A stretch of DNA of 49,682 nucleotides, from NCBI GenBank assembly GCA_965371445.1, contig CBDUYN010000060.1, forward strand, positions 1 to 49,682, in the 5' to 3' direction. Below are positions 1-7,806 of the stretch, one piece after another. The notes under the pieces are model-generated. The model searched no databases, was not told the DNA's origin, and was given only the letters and a program-made list of their open reading frames with translations. Position numbers and translations under genes: made by a program. The first letter of the stretch is position 1; each line of letters opens with the position of its first letter. Origin of the DNA: DASWIG01 sp965371445 (GTDB lineage Bacteria > Acidobacteriota > Thermoanaerobaculia > Multivoradales > J023).

Positions 1-24
1 TCCTCGGAGCGGCACCGGGGTCGA

Positions 25-155
25 GTCCTAAGGTAGCCCAGTGAGCCGCCTAAGAGGGGTGGTTTGGCTCCCGGCCCATGCAACGCTGGGCTTCAGGCCC
101 GGGTGTCAGCGGGCGCCTGGTTTGCCGGCGGGGTGGGTACGGACTTACGCACCAA
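25..155 (+). other. possible structured RNA segment, unidentified
   Basis: No convincing protein is visible. The segment folds locally: CGCT at 84-87 can pair with AGCG at 108-111, and inside it GGGC at 88-91 with GCCC at 97-100 around a TTCAG loop. It also holds two CCTAAG motifs (27-32 and 49-54), a sequence known from tetraloop receptors in group II intron domain I and elsewhere. The general look reminds me of group II intron RNA, but I cannot show this from sequence alone. No reverse transcriptase, domain V or intron boundary is present. If intron-derived, it is a fragment cut off by the window edge or by the gene that follows. Confidence 0.2.
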
Positions 156-163
156 GCCATTAG

Positions 164-490
164 CTAGTTGGGCTTGTCCTCCTCGAGAATCTCCAGATGG
201 CCCTTCCCTTTCAAGGTCTCCAGATCCAGATCGGCCACACACATCACGTCGATGCCGTCGAGATTCAACTTGCCGGCCACGCGGACCTTGCCTGAGCCTT
301 TGTCGAGATCGCCGGACGAAAGGTCCGAGGCCGACTGGTCCAGGCTAAACCCCAGCTCTGTGCCCCCTCGGGTTTCGGTGAACTTGACGTGGACATAGTC
401 CCGGCCGACGGCGGCCTTGAGCTCATCGGCGGTACCGGGATAGATGACCGCGTGATCCCCCTGGGAAAGCTTCTTCACGAGTTCGCTCAT
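164..490 (-). CDS. small conserved-looking protein of unknown function (108 aa)
   Basis: The ATG start is preceded at good spacing by an AGAGGAG ribosome binding site (reverse complement of 492-505), which supports a real gene. The product is small, acidic and soluble, with no signal peptide or membrane segment. The most distinctive stretch is VHVKFTETRGGTELGFSLD near residues 33-51; the second half looks beta-rich (KVRVAGKLNLDGIDVMCVADLDL). I have a vague memory of short conserved hypothetical proteins with a similar VHxKFTxTxGGTELG core but cannot name a family, so no function is given. It stands alone, divergent from the following plus-strand genes. Confidence 0.65.
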   Translation of the reverse strand: MSELVKKLSQGDHAVIYPGTADELKAAVGRDYVHVKFTETRGGTELGFSLDQSASDLSSGDLDKGSGKVRVAGKLNLDGIDVMCVADLDLETLKGKGHLEILEEDKPN

Positions 491-787
491 TGCTGACTCC
501 TCTGATCATGGGTGCCGGATTTGGCGGCAACGCCGTCCGGCCGAGCCAGAACGGCGTCCGCGGTCTACGCTCGGTCCGTGCCCGCGGCACCGCTGGCTCC
601 GAGCACGGCCGGCAGGATGATAAAGCGCCGGCCGCCAGGAGGCAAGCTGGGAGGATACGCCATAAAACCCTGACGGGCGGACTCTACGGTCTCTGACAGA
701 CGCGCCGGGTCTGCGCCGCCGCCGGAACGGTCCCTGCCGCGGCGAGGAGCAGAATCAGCCAGACGGGCAGGGAGGAGACGATCCTGA
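491..787. other. intergenic stretch, nothing recognised
   Basis: This lies upstream of the small minus-strand gene and ahead of the transposase-like remnant. Several open frames cross it in both directions but none has a ribosome binding site together with a recognisable product. The promoter of the minus-strand gene should lie near 500-560, but I see no clear -35/-10 pair. Confidence 0.4.
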
Positions 788-1066
788 CTTCCGTCAGCGG
801 TCGAGGGTGTCGATGTCGGAGCGGTCGATGCGCAGCGCCAGCGGACGGGAGAGGCCGACGCCGAGAAGTTTGCCACGGACGAGCGGCTGGTGCTCTCGCC
901 CCTGCCGTGCTGGAAGCACCTGTCGGACGAGGAGATCCGTCGTCGGGTGGCGGATCTCGTCGCGGAGGTGGTCGAGGAGGGAGCGCGGTGCCGCGGCGGG
1001 CCGCGGCACCTTGACTCTCCTTCGTGCGCGGGTAAGATGGGGGCGAACGGTTTTGCTGCCGCATGA
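788..1066 (+). pseudogene. remnant of the C-terminal part of a REP-associated (Y1/IS200-like) transposase
   Basis: The frame ending at the TGA 1064-1066 has no ATG or other credible start, yet contains a very protein-like stretch around 863-990: KFATDERLVLSPLPCWKHLS followed by DEEIRRRVADLVAEVVEEG. From memory, a PLPCWxxLSxEExRxRVAxLVxEIE block follows the Y1 transposase domain in many IS200-like and REP-associated tyrosine transposases. The catalytic domain is absent upstream, and after about 990 the frame turns to arginine- and glycine-rich junk. I read it as a 5'-truncated, decayed copy. The family assignment rests on motif memory, not on a search. Confidence 0.4.
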
Positions 1067-1199
1067 AGTGCCTCCGGCGTCGATCCTCAACCCGCCAGGA
1101 AAGAATGCCGGATCCCGTCCTCCTGGTCTGTCCCGGTGGTGCCTCTTTCCCAGGCAGGTCGTCCCCCTGGCGCTCGCTGGCGGCGGGTGGGGTGAAGGG

Positions 1200-2549
1200 A
1201 TGAGATCCGCCAAGACTATGGGCGCGAAGAACGGACGAACCGAGCTGGGCAAGGCGCGGACCGACGCTCGTTGGCCGTGGGGGAGACGCCTGGCGCTCGG
1301 GAGCCTCTACCTCTTGATCCTCCTGACGCCGCTCGTCGTCTCGCCGGCGGCAAAAGACAGCTTCCGCTTGCCGAAGCTGCTGCTGAGCGAGATCCTGGCG
1401 TTGGCCTCGCTCTTTTTCTTGAGCCTGGGTTTGCGTTCGACCGAGCGGGTCGACCTCCGGGCCCTGCTACGCCATCCGGCCATCCTCGCGGGGACGCCGT
1501 TGGTCCTGGTGGCGACCTTGACGCTTGCGACGACCGAGCATCCGTACCACGTTCGAGAAGCCGTCACGGCGCTCCTCATCGGCTTCGCGAGCCTTGTGGG
1601 CTGGAGCCTGGGGCTCAACGGGAAACAGAAGCGGCGCCTCCTGGAAGCGATGATCCTGCCGGCGACGCTCTTGTCGGGTCTGGCGATCCTTCAATTCCAT
1701 GGCCTCTACAACCCCTTCCGATTCGAGGGCAGCCTCAGCCCGCGCCTGGGGTTGACGTCGCTTGCCGGGGGGTCTTTCGACCTGTCGGCCTACCTCGTGT
1801 TGCCCATCTTGACGGCGCAGCTCGGCTTCTACCGCTCGCCTTCGAGGCGTAACCGGTGGCTCTGGGGACTGGCCGGCGGGCTTTGCCTCTACGGCCTGGC
1901 CGCCACGCTGACGATGACGTCGCTCCTGGCGCTGCTGCTGGCGAGTCTCGTCCTCTGGTCCGTCCTGGTAGGGCTAAGGCGATTCCTGGCCGTGCTGGCG
2001 CTGGTGGCTCTCGTCGGAGCGGGAGTGGCCGTGGCCGTCGAGCCGCTGCGCGTCCGGCTGGTGAAAAAGACCAGGGCCGTCGCCCAAGGCGACGTCAACA
2101 AGCTCCTGAGCGGCCGGCTCGACGGTTGGCGAGCGGCGCTCTGGATGCTCGGGGAGCGTCCATGGAGAGGTGTAGGACATGGGGCCTACCGGGCGGAGTT
2201 CGCCAACGCGAAGCTGGCTCTTGTCGAGGAAGGCGTCTCCTTCTTCCCTTCGCATGAGGGGCGGAGCCATTTCACCGCGGCGCACAACGAGCTCCTCGAG
2301 GTCGCGGCCGAGTGTGGATGGCCGGGAGCCCTGGCGCTCACCTGGGGATTGGTGGTGCTCGGCGTGCAGCTCCGGCGGCGGATCGCGGTGCGCGCGCCTC
2401 CGGGCCGCCGCCATGACGCGACGGCTCTGATCGGCGCCGGCTCGACCGCTCTGGTCGTCCTGGCGCTCGCCTCGTTCCCTATGCAGGTGGCGCTCGTCGC
2501 CTATCCTTTCCTTCTTCTCCTGAGCTGGATCCTGGAGGAGGAGCCGTGA
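1200..2549 (+). CDS. O-antigen ligase-like polytopic membrane protein (WaaL/Wzy_C family)
   Basis: About 449 aa. The frame is open further upstream, but the earlier part overlaps the transposase remnant and does not look coding; the ATG at 1200 lies just before the first hydrophobic segment and follows a G-rich GGGGTGAAGGG. The protein has roughly ten membrane segments from residue 27 on. Late in the chain lies a large outside loop with the hallmarks of O-antigen ligases: RLDGWRAALWMLGERPWRGV, then GHGAYRAEF, and AAHNELLEVAAECGWPGAL. This family joins undecaprenyl-linked glycan to lipid A core or another acceptor, or polymerises repeat units. The next gene starts inside its stop codon. A Wzy polymerase role cannot be excluded, though the ABC exporter at 44 kb fits a ligase better. 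Confidence 0.8.
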   Translation: MRSAKTMGAKNGRTELGKARTDARWPWGRRLALGSLYLLILLTPLVVSPAAKDSFRLPKLLLSEILALASLFFLSLGLRSTERVDLRALLRHPAILAGTPLVLVATLTLATTEHPYHVREAVTALLIGFASLVGWSLGLNGKQKRRLLEAMILPATLLSGLAILQFHGLYNPFRFEGSLSPRLGLTSLAGGSFDLSAYLVLPILTAQLGFYRSPSRRNRWLWGLAGGLCLYGLAATLTMTSLLALLLASLVLWSVLVGLRRFLAVLALVALVGAGVAVAVEPLRVRLVKKTRAVAQGDVNKLLSGRLDGWRAALWMLGERPWRGVGHGAYRAEFANAKLALVEEGVSFFPSHEGRSHFTAAHNELLEVAAECGWPGALALTWGLVVLGVQLRRRIAVRAPPGRRHDATALIGAGSTALVVLALASFPMQVALVAYPFLLLLSWILEEEP

Positions 2550-3034
2550 GCGGCCGCCGTCTCTTCTGGATCGTGACGCCGTTTCTCGCGGTGGCGCTCG
2601 TTCTCCAGGTCGCTCGCGCCGAGCGCCTCTGGCGAGTGAGCCGCACCGTGAGCGCGGTGGAGCAGGTGACGGCCGAGCTGTCGCTTGCCGGACGCGCGCC
2701 ACGGGGGAGGATCGAATACCACCTGCAGCTGCTGCGCCAGTCGGACCGGCTCGTTCCGGGCTGGGTCGACGTCCCGGTGGCCCGCGGCTGGCAGTATCTG
2801 CTCACCGATCGGCCGGAGGCCGCCGTGCGGTCCTTCGAGGAAGCCCTGGAGCTGGAGCCGCGGGCCGAGATCTACGCCAACCTCGTCCAGGCCTATCTGA
2901 TGACCGGCGACCGGGAGGCGGCGCTTGAGGCCTACAAGGCGGTTCGACTCCTGGATCCGAGCCTTGAGATCGCCGTCGGGGGCGAGCTCGCGGCGGCCCT
3001 ACGCGCCGACCGAAACGGAGAGGAGAAACGTTGA
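2546..3034 (+). CDS. membrane-anchored TPR-repeat protein
   Basis: 162 aa. The GTG start overlaps the stop of the ligase gene (GTGA) and follows a strong GGAGGAGGAG site, so the two are translationally coupled. An N-terminal hydrophobic segment (about residues 7-24) should anchor it, with the rest outside the cytoplasm. Residues about 80-145 hold one to two TPR-like repeats: the first is AVRSFEEALELEPRAEIYAN, the second YLMTGDREAALEAYKAVRLLDPS. Polysaccharide ligases and polymerases of this size often have TPR domains fused to their C-terminus; here the TPR module is a separate coupled gene, so it probably assists the ligase. No enzymatic motif is seen. Confidence 0.75.
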   Translation: MSGRRLFWIVTPFLAVALVLQVARAERLWRVSRTVSAVEQVTAELSLAGRAPRGRIEYHLQLLRQSDRLVPGWVDVPVARGWQYLLTDRPEAAVRSFEEALELEPRAEIYANLVQAYLMTGDREAALEAYKAVRLLDPSLEIAVGGELAAALRADRNGEEKR

Positions 3035-3090
3035 CGTCTGCCCGCTCAGGCACCTCCCAGGTGTGAGATCATCGGCGGCGAGGTGACCTT

Positions 3091-6000
3091 GTGGCGGAGA
3101 CTTCCAGAAGATTCAGCGTCGCTCAGCCTGCGATCAAGTGGGTGCTTGCCGCCTTGGCGCTTTCATCGGGGAGCCTCGTCGCACCGGCGGGGTGGGGTGC
3201 CGAGACGGAGAAGGCGGTGCCCTGGGTCGACGACCTTGAGCTCCTCCGGACGAAGGGGCCCAACCCCTATGTGAGTCTCCTGCCCATCGAGGACCAGCCC
3301 GACTGGGAGTACTGGCGAACGCGTATGGCCTATAAGGCCGCCCGACGCGCGGAGGAGCTCGGCGGTACGGCCGCAGCGTTGGTCCTGGTCACCGAGAACG
3401 AGGCGCCGGGCGTCCTGGGTGAGAACGACCTGCCGCTCTTTGCCGAGGCCGTTCCGGGCTTTGGCAGCCGCACCGGCGAGGATCCCACCGCCCAGATTCT
3501 GGGACACCTTCTCGCCCTCCCGGTAGCGGCGGGCGGCCCCTTCGCCGAGGACGACGGGGCCATCCCGCTTGCCCATCTTCTAAGCCTGCCAGCGGGCGCA
3601 GCGGTGACTGCAGCGGGCATCGTCGGCGACGGTCCCCATGGCCGTGCCGGCACGGCAAGTGGCGATTTTGACTTCTATGCTTTTACCGCCGCCGCCGAGA
3701 GCCGGATCGAGGTGGCGGTCCGTACCCCCGTCCCCCTCGGAGCTCTGAATCCCGTCGCCGGACTTTACGCCGGCGACGGGACCCTGCTGGCGGTCAACGA
3801 CATCATCCCGTTGCCAGGTTTCCTCTCCACCTTCGACAGCTATCTCGACTTCACCGTCGCCGAGAGCGGGACCTATTACGTCGTCGTCGGAGGTTATTTC
3901 CCCATCGAATTCGAGTACCAGTTGTTGCCCGCCGACCCCTTTGACTCCGCCTCCGGACCGGGAGCCGGAAGCGAGGGGACCTATGAGGTTGTCATCGCCG
4001 CCGATTTTCGCGACCCGGGCGACGCCGACTTCTACCGCGTCGAGCTGCGTCCCGGCGACGTTCTCGGAGCGAACCTCGCAGGCAGCGCGGGCCGACTTTC
4101 CCTTCTCGGTCCCGATGACGAGCTCCGAGTGGCCGCGGTCGCCGATCTGAGTGGCATCTACCCGGACGCCTCGCCGCTTCTTGGCGGTGGTGCCCGGGCG
4201 GCCCTCGCCTACGTCGCCGACGCTGCGGGCACCTATGCCGTCGGCGTCGACCGCGCCATCGGGCTCGCCGCGGCGGGCGACGGTACCTACAGCCTCGAGC
4301 TCGGCGTCGCTCGTTCGCCCTCCGCGTGCGACGCTGGCGACACCCTCCAGATCCTGTTCCTCGACTTCGACGGCGCCACCTTCGACGCCACCATCGTCTT
4401 CTCCCCCCTCGGCACGGTGACGCTCTCACCGCTGGCCGACTTCCTGTCCCGCTGGGGGCTCACCCCGAGTGACGAGGATGCGGTCATCGACGCCGTCATC
4501 CGGCACGTCGCGGAGAACCTGTCGGAGGACGTGCGCCTGCGGGGCCTGAACGGCGACTTCGCCGCAAGCGGCGTTTACGGCGAGTTCGATATCGCCATCC
4601 GCAACAGCCGCGACCACCCGGAGCCCTGGGGCGCGCCGAACGTCACCCGGGTGATCGTCGGCGGCACGGTCGACGAGTTGGGCTTGCGGCTTCTCGGCGT
4701 CGCGGAGTCGATCGATCCCGGCAACTTCGCCACCGCCGAGACCGGTGTCGTCCTGCTGGACCTGCTGAGCGCCGAAGCGAACAACCCGAACTCGCTCAAC
4801 TCCTTCCCCCTGGCTCCCGGGGCGTCGAAGGTCGAGCTGGTCGGCGCCGGCGTGGGCAACGTCGTCAGCCACGAGGCGGGGCACCTCTTCGGCAACTTTC
4901 ACACCGACCGTGATTTTGAAACCGGCGGCGCGGCCAACGTCATGGACCGCGTCGACCTTGCCGGGCTCCTCGTCGGCCCCGGTGCGGTCTTTGGCGACGC
5001 CGACGACCAGGACGTCGACTTCGGGCCCGACGCCTATTCGCGGTTGGAGCCCTTCGCCGGCATCGAAGACACCCTCGACGTGATCGCTTTTGACCTGCCC
5101 CGGGGCGGCGGGCACCCCGACGTGGCCGTCGACAGATACGTCCACGAGTATGGCGCGCTCCCCTTGGCGACCAGCGCCGCGGCAAGCTTCGTGGTGACCA
5201 ACGAGTGCACGCTCGACCTCCTGATCACGGCGACGCTGCTCGCCGGAGAGGACGCCGGCGAATTCGCGCTCACCGCGGGCAGCGGCCCGGCGACGCTGGA
5301 ACCGGGGGCGGCGCGCACGATCGAGGCCGTCTTCACGCCGGTGACCCAGGGAGCAAAAAGCGCCACTTTGAGCGTCTTCTCGAACGACGGCGACGAGAAT
5401 CCGCTCACGGTCTCGCTCCACGGCTATGGCGGCGTGGGCGACATCGCCATCGACGCTGTGGCGCACGAGTACGGCGACCTCGTCTACGGTGACGCTGGAA
5501 CCGACGCCACCCACACCTTCGTCCTGGAGAACACCGATTCAGCGGCCGCTCTCTACGTGACGGCGATGCCGTTGACCGGCGCGAATCCGGGACAGTTCTC
5601 GGTTGCCGGCACGAGGGAGCGGGTATTGCCGCCGAGCTCGCAGGTGCCGCTCACCGTCCGTTTCGCGCCCGGCGGTCGGGTCGGCGAGATGAGCGCCCGG
5701 CTGCGGATCGTCTCGAGCGACCCCGACGAGAGCCCGCTCGACGTCTTCCTCTCAGGACGCGCCCTCGGCCCGGACGTGGCGATCTCCCCGGGCTCCCCCT
5801 ACCACTATGGCCTCTGGCCGGTCGGCCAGGGCTGGTGGCGGAATTTCCGGGTAACCAACGAGGGAACTCTCGACTTGTTGGCGACGGCGGTCACCGTCAC
5901 CGGCGATGAAGATTTCGAGATCACCCAGGGTGGCGGACCCTTCGTCGTGACCTCTGGGGAGACCCACGAGGTGAGGGTAGAGTATACCGCTGGGGCGGTC

Positions 6001-6504
6001 GGGTTGCGCAGCGCGCTCCTGGAGCTCGTGACCAACGATCCCGACGAGAATCCGGCGATCGTGGAGCTTTTCGGCCTGGGCGGATTACCGGAGCTTGTGG
6101 CCGACCAGATCGTGCACGACTTTGGCACCGCGCTCCTGGGCGAGAGCGTGAGCCGGACGTGCCGAATCCATAACGTCGGGAGCATCACTTTTCGCGGACA
6201 GGCGGAGCTGGCCGGCCTCGAGGCCGAGGACTTCTCCTTCGTCCAGGGAGGCGGCCAGATCGTCGTCGGCCCTGACGCCGAAATCGACGTCGAGATCCGC
6301 TTCTCACCCACCGTGGCCGGCACGCGACGGGCGATGCTGCGTCTGACACCCGACAATCCGGTCTACGCCACGTTCGAGGTGGCGTTGCGCGGCTCGGGTC
6401 CCTCCGTGATTCCGACACTCTCCCCATTCGGCCTCGGTCTTCTCGCTCTCGCGTTCGTCCTCGCGGCGCTCTACGAGTTGCGACGGCGCCCGAGTGGTCT
6501 TTGA
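3091..6504 (+). CDS. secreted metzincin-like metalloprotease with ASH-like repeats and IPTL-CTERM-like anchor
   Basis: 1137 aa; GTG start behind GAGGTGA. Residues 1-36 form a signal peptide ending near GWGA. Two PPC-like beta domains follow (about 175-290 and 300-410), each with a GD.DFY.F/V core. The central domain carries HEAGHLFGNFH at residues 594-604, a perfect HExxHxxGxxH zinc motif, and NVMD shortly after could be the metzincin Met-turn. From about 685 to 1105 come four repeats of the ASH/choice-of-anchor D type, marked by HEYG/HDFG starts and NDPDENP-like turns. The last 30 residues (IPTLSPFGLGLLALAFVLAAL then RRRP) match the IPTL-CTERM sorting pattern. It is probably exported, cleaved from its anchor and displayed on the surface. 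Substrate unknown. Confidence 0.8.
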   Translation: MAETSRRFSVAQPAIKWVLAALALSSGSLVAPAGWGAETEKAVPWVDDLELLRTKGPNPYVSLLPIEDQPDWEYWRTRMAYKAARRAEELGGTAAALVLVTENEAPGVLGENDLPLFAEAVPGFGSRTGEDPTAQILGHLLALPVAAGGPFAEDDGAIPLAHLLSLPAGAAVTAAGIVGDGPHGRAGTASGDFDFYAFTAAAESRIEVAVRTPVPLGALNPVAGLYAGDGTLLAVNDIIPLPGFLSTFDSYLDFTVAESGTYYVVVGGYFPIEFEYQLLPADPFDSASGPGAGSEGTYEVVIAADFRDPGDADFYRVELRPGDVLGANLAGSAGRLSLLGPDDELRVAAVADLSGIYPDASPLLGGGARAALAYVADAAGTYAVGVDRAIGLAAAGDGTYSLELGVARSPSACDAGDTLQILFLDFDGATFDATIVFSPLGTVTLSPLADFLSRWGLTPSDEDAVIDAVIRHVAENLSEDVRLRGLNGDFAASGVYGEFDIAIRNSRDHPEPWGAPNVTRVIVGGTVDELGLRLLGVAESIDPGNFATAETGVVLLDLLSAEANNPNSLNSFPLAPGASKVELVGAGVGNVVSHEAGHLFGNFHTDRDFETGGAANVMDRVDLAGLLVGPGAVFGDADDQDVDFGPDAYSRLEPFAGIEDTLDVIAFDLPRGGGHPDVAVDRYVHEYGALPLATSAAASFVVTNECTLDLLITATLLAGEDAGEFALTAGSGPATLEPGAARTIEAVFTPVTQGAKSATLSVFSNDGDENPLTVSLHGYGGVGDIAIDAVAHEYGDLVYGDAGTDATHTFVLENTDSAAALYVTAMPLTGANPGQFSVAGTRERVLPPSSQVPLTVRFAPGGRVGEMSARLRIVSSDPDESPLDVFLSGRALGPDVAISPGSPYHYGLWPVGQGWWRNFRVTNEGTLDLLATAVTVTGDEDFEITQGGGPFVVTSGETHEVRVEYTAGAVGLRSALLELVTNDPDENPAIVELFGLGGLPELVADQIVHDFGTALLGESVSRTCRIHNVGSITFRGQAELAGLEAEDFSFVQGGGQIVVGPDAEIDVEIRFSPTVAGTRRAMLRLTPDNPVYATFEVALRGSGPSVIPTLSPFGLGLLALAFVLAALYELRRRPSGL

Positions 6505-6554
6505 CTCCACCGTACGGAACTCGCCGGAATCTTTTCAACTCGGGCAGAATCATC

Positions 6555-7127
6555 ATGGACGAAGGCGCTCTGATCTCCTCTCTGCTGGACGGCGAACCTG
6601 AGGTCGTCGAGCAGGTACGGGCATGGATTCGGGGCGCCTTCACCCCCTACCGGGAGCGGCTTGCCGCGGATCTCGAGGACCTGGAGCAGGAGGTCCTGCT
6701 CCAACTGACCCGCAACTTGAGGGACGGCCGGTTTCAAGGGAAGAGCTCGCTGGCGACCTACGTGAGGACCCATGTCCATCACAAGTGCATCGACCGGCTG
6801 CGGGCTCTCAGCCGCCGCCAGTGGGTCGACGTCGAGGACCTGGAGCTGCCCGCGCGAGGGCCGTCGCCGCTGGAGGAGCTGTCGCGGGCGGAAGCCGTGG
6901 ATCTGGCCCTGCGTGTCCAGGAGCAGATGCCCGAGTCGTGCCGGGTGCTGTGGCAGATGCTCCAGGAGGGCCTGTCCTACCGGGAGATGAGCCAGCGCCT
7001 CGGGATCGCCGAAGGGACCCTCAGGGTGCGTGTTCTCCGCTGCCGCCAGCGCGCCCTCGAGGTACGGGACCAGCTTTTTTCGGCGAATCCTGTAACGAAG
7101 TCGAACCGCCGCCGACTAAGCAGATGA
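6555..7127 (+). CDS. ECF-type RNA polymerase sigma factor
   Basis: 190 aa from the ATG at 6555; an in-frame TTG at 6501 would add 18 unconvincing residues, and neither start has a strong ribosome binding site. Region 2 is visible as LEQEVLLQLTRNLRDGRF and SSLATYVRTHVHHKCIDRLR, with RALSRRQW as the linker. Region 4 is visible as MPESCRVLWQMLQEGLSYRE and MSQRLGIAEGTLRVRVLRC, a helix-turn-helix for the -35 element. The ATGA overlap with the next gene, an anti-sigma factor, makes this a coupled regulatory pair. The likely targets are nearby secreted proteins, but no promoter consensus can be derived here. Confidence 0.85.
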   Translation: MDEGALISSLLDGEPEVVEQVRAWIRGAFTPYRERLAADLEDLEQEVLLQLTRNLRDGRFQGKSSLATYVRTHVHHKCIDRLRALSRRQWVDVEDLELPARGPSPLEELSRAEAVDLALRVQEQMPESCRVLWQMLQEGLSYREMSQRLGIAEGTLRVRVLRCRQRALEVRDQLFSANPVTKSNRRRLSR

Positions 7128-7771
7128 AGCCCGAAGACATGACCATGAGCACCCTCCCGTCCACCCTGAGCCCATCCACCCTGAGCTGCCAAGCGGCTGG
7201 CGAGCTCCTGCCCTGGCTCCTGGGCGGCTCCCTCCCCGGTGAGCAACAGCACTCGATCCGCCAGCACCTCGCAGGGTGCGAGAGCTGTCGTGGCGAGCTC
7301 GCGGAAACGGCCCAGGCGTGGCGGGTCTTGACCCAGCACGTTCCCAGCCTCCACCTCGTCGAGTATGCCCTGGGCCTGCCGTCGAGCGGCCCGCAACGCG
7401 AGCGCATCGAGCGCCACCTTGCGCTTTGCCCGTCCTGCCAGGAGGAGCTTGCGTTGGTGAGGGCCGACAACCTCGCCGACTTCGAGGAGGCCCGCACGGC
7501 ACACGCCCTGTCGAGGGTCCGTCCGGGCTTCGGACCGGCGAGGCGAGGGCACCGCCCAGCCCGCTGGCGCGTTCTGGCGATCGCGGCGACCCTCCTCGTA
7601 GCGGTGGTCTCGGGCCACCTGATCGTGAATCTCACCGAACGCTCCTCCGGATCCCTGCCCGCCGACCCACCCGCACGGATCGGATCCGGGGCGCAGCCCT
7701 CACCGGACGGTATTTTTACCGACGGGTTCGAATCGACCGACATCACTGCCTGGTCTAACGATTTACAGTAA
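7124..7771 (+). CDS. double zinc-finger anti-sigma factor with a C-terminal DGFES...WS tail
   Basis: 215 aa; the ATG overlaps the sigma-factor stop (ATGA). Two anti-sigma zinc-binding modules are visible: the first ends in HLAGCESC, the second in HLALCPSC, both HxxxCxxC. A single membrane segment follows at about residues 147-167 (VLAIAATLLVAVVSGHLIV), so the C-terminus lies outside the cytoplasm. The protein would hold the sigma factor at the membrane until a signal arrives. Its last 20 residues, GIFTDGFESTDITAWSNDLQ, are nearly the same as the tail of the FG-GAP protein ending at 34485. Such a tail is unexpected on an anti-sigma factor and suggests that it senses or shares the fate of tail-bearing surface proteins. 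Confidence 0.82.
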   Translation: MKPEDMTMSTLPSTLSPSTLSCQAAGELLPWLLGGSLPGEQQHSIRQHLAGCESCRGELAETAQAWRVLTQHVPSLHLVEYALGLPSSGPQRERIERHLALCPSCQEELALVRADNLADFEEARTAHALSRVRPGFGPARRGHRPARWRVLAIAATLLVAVVSGHLIVNLTERSSGSLPADPPARIGSGAQPSPDGIFTDGFESTDITAWSNDLQ

Positions 7772-7806
7772 GAGACTCCCAACAACGCAATCGGAAGGAG
7801 ACACAC

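Noticed and set aside
25..37. 13-nt identity to a conserved 23S rRNA segment (GTCCTAAGGTAGC)
   Set aside because: The flanking bases do not continue the rRNA sequence on either side, so there is no rRNA gene here.
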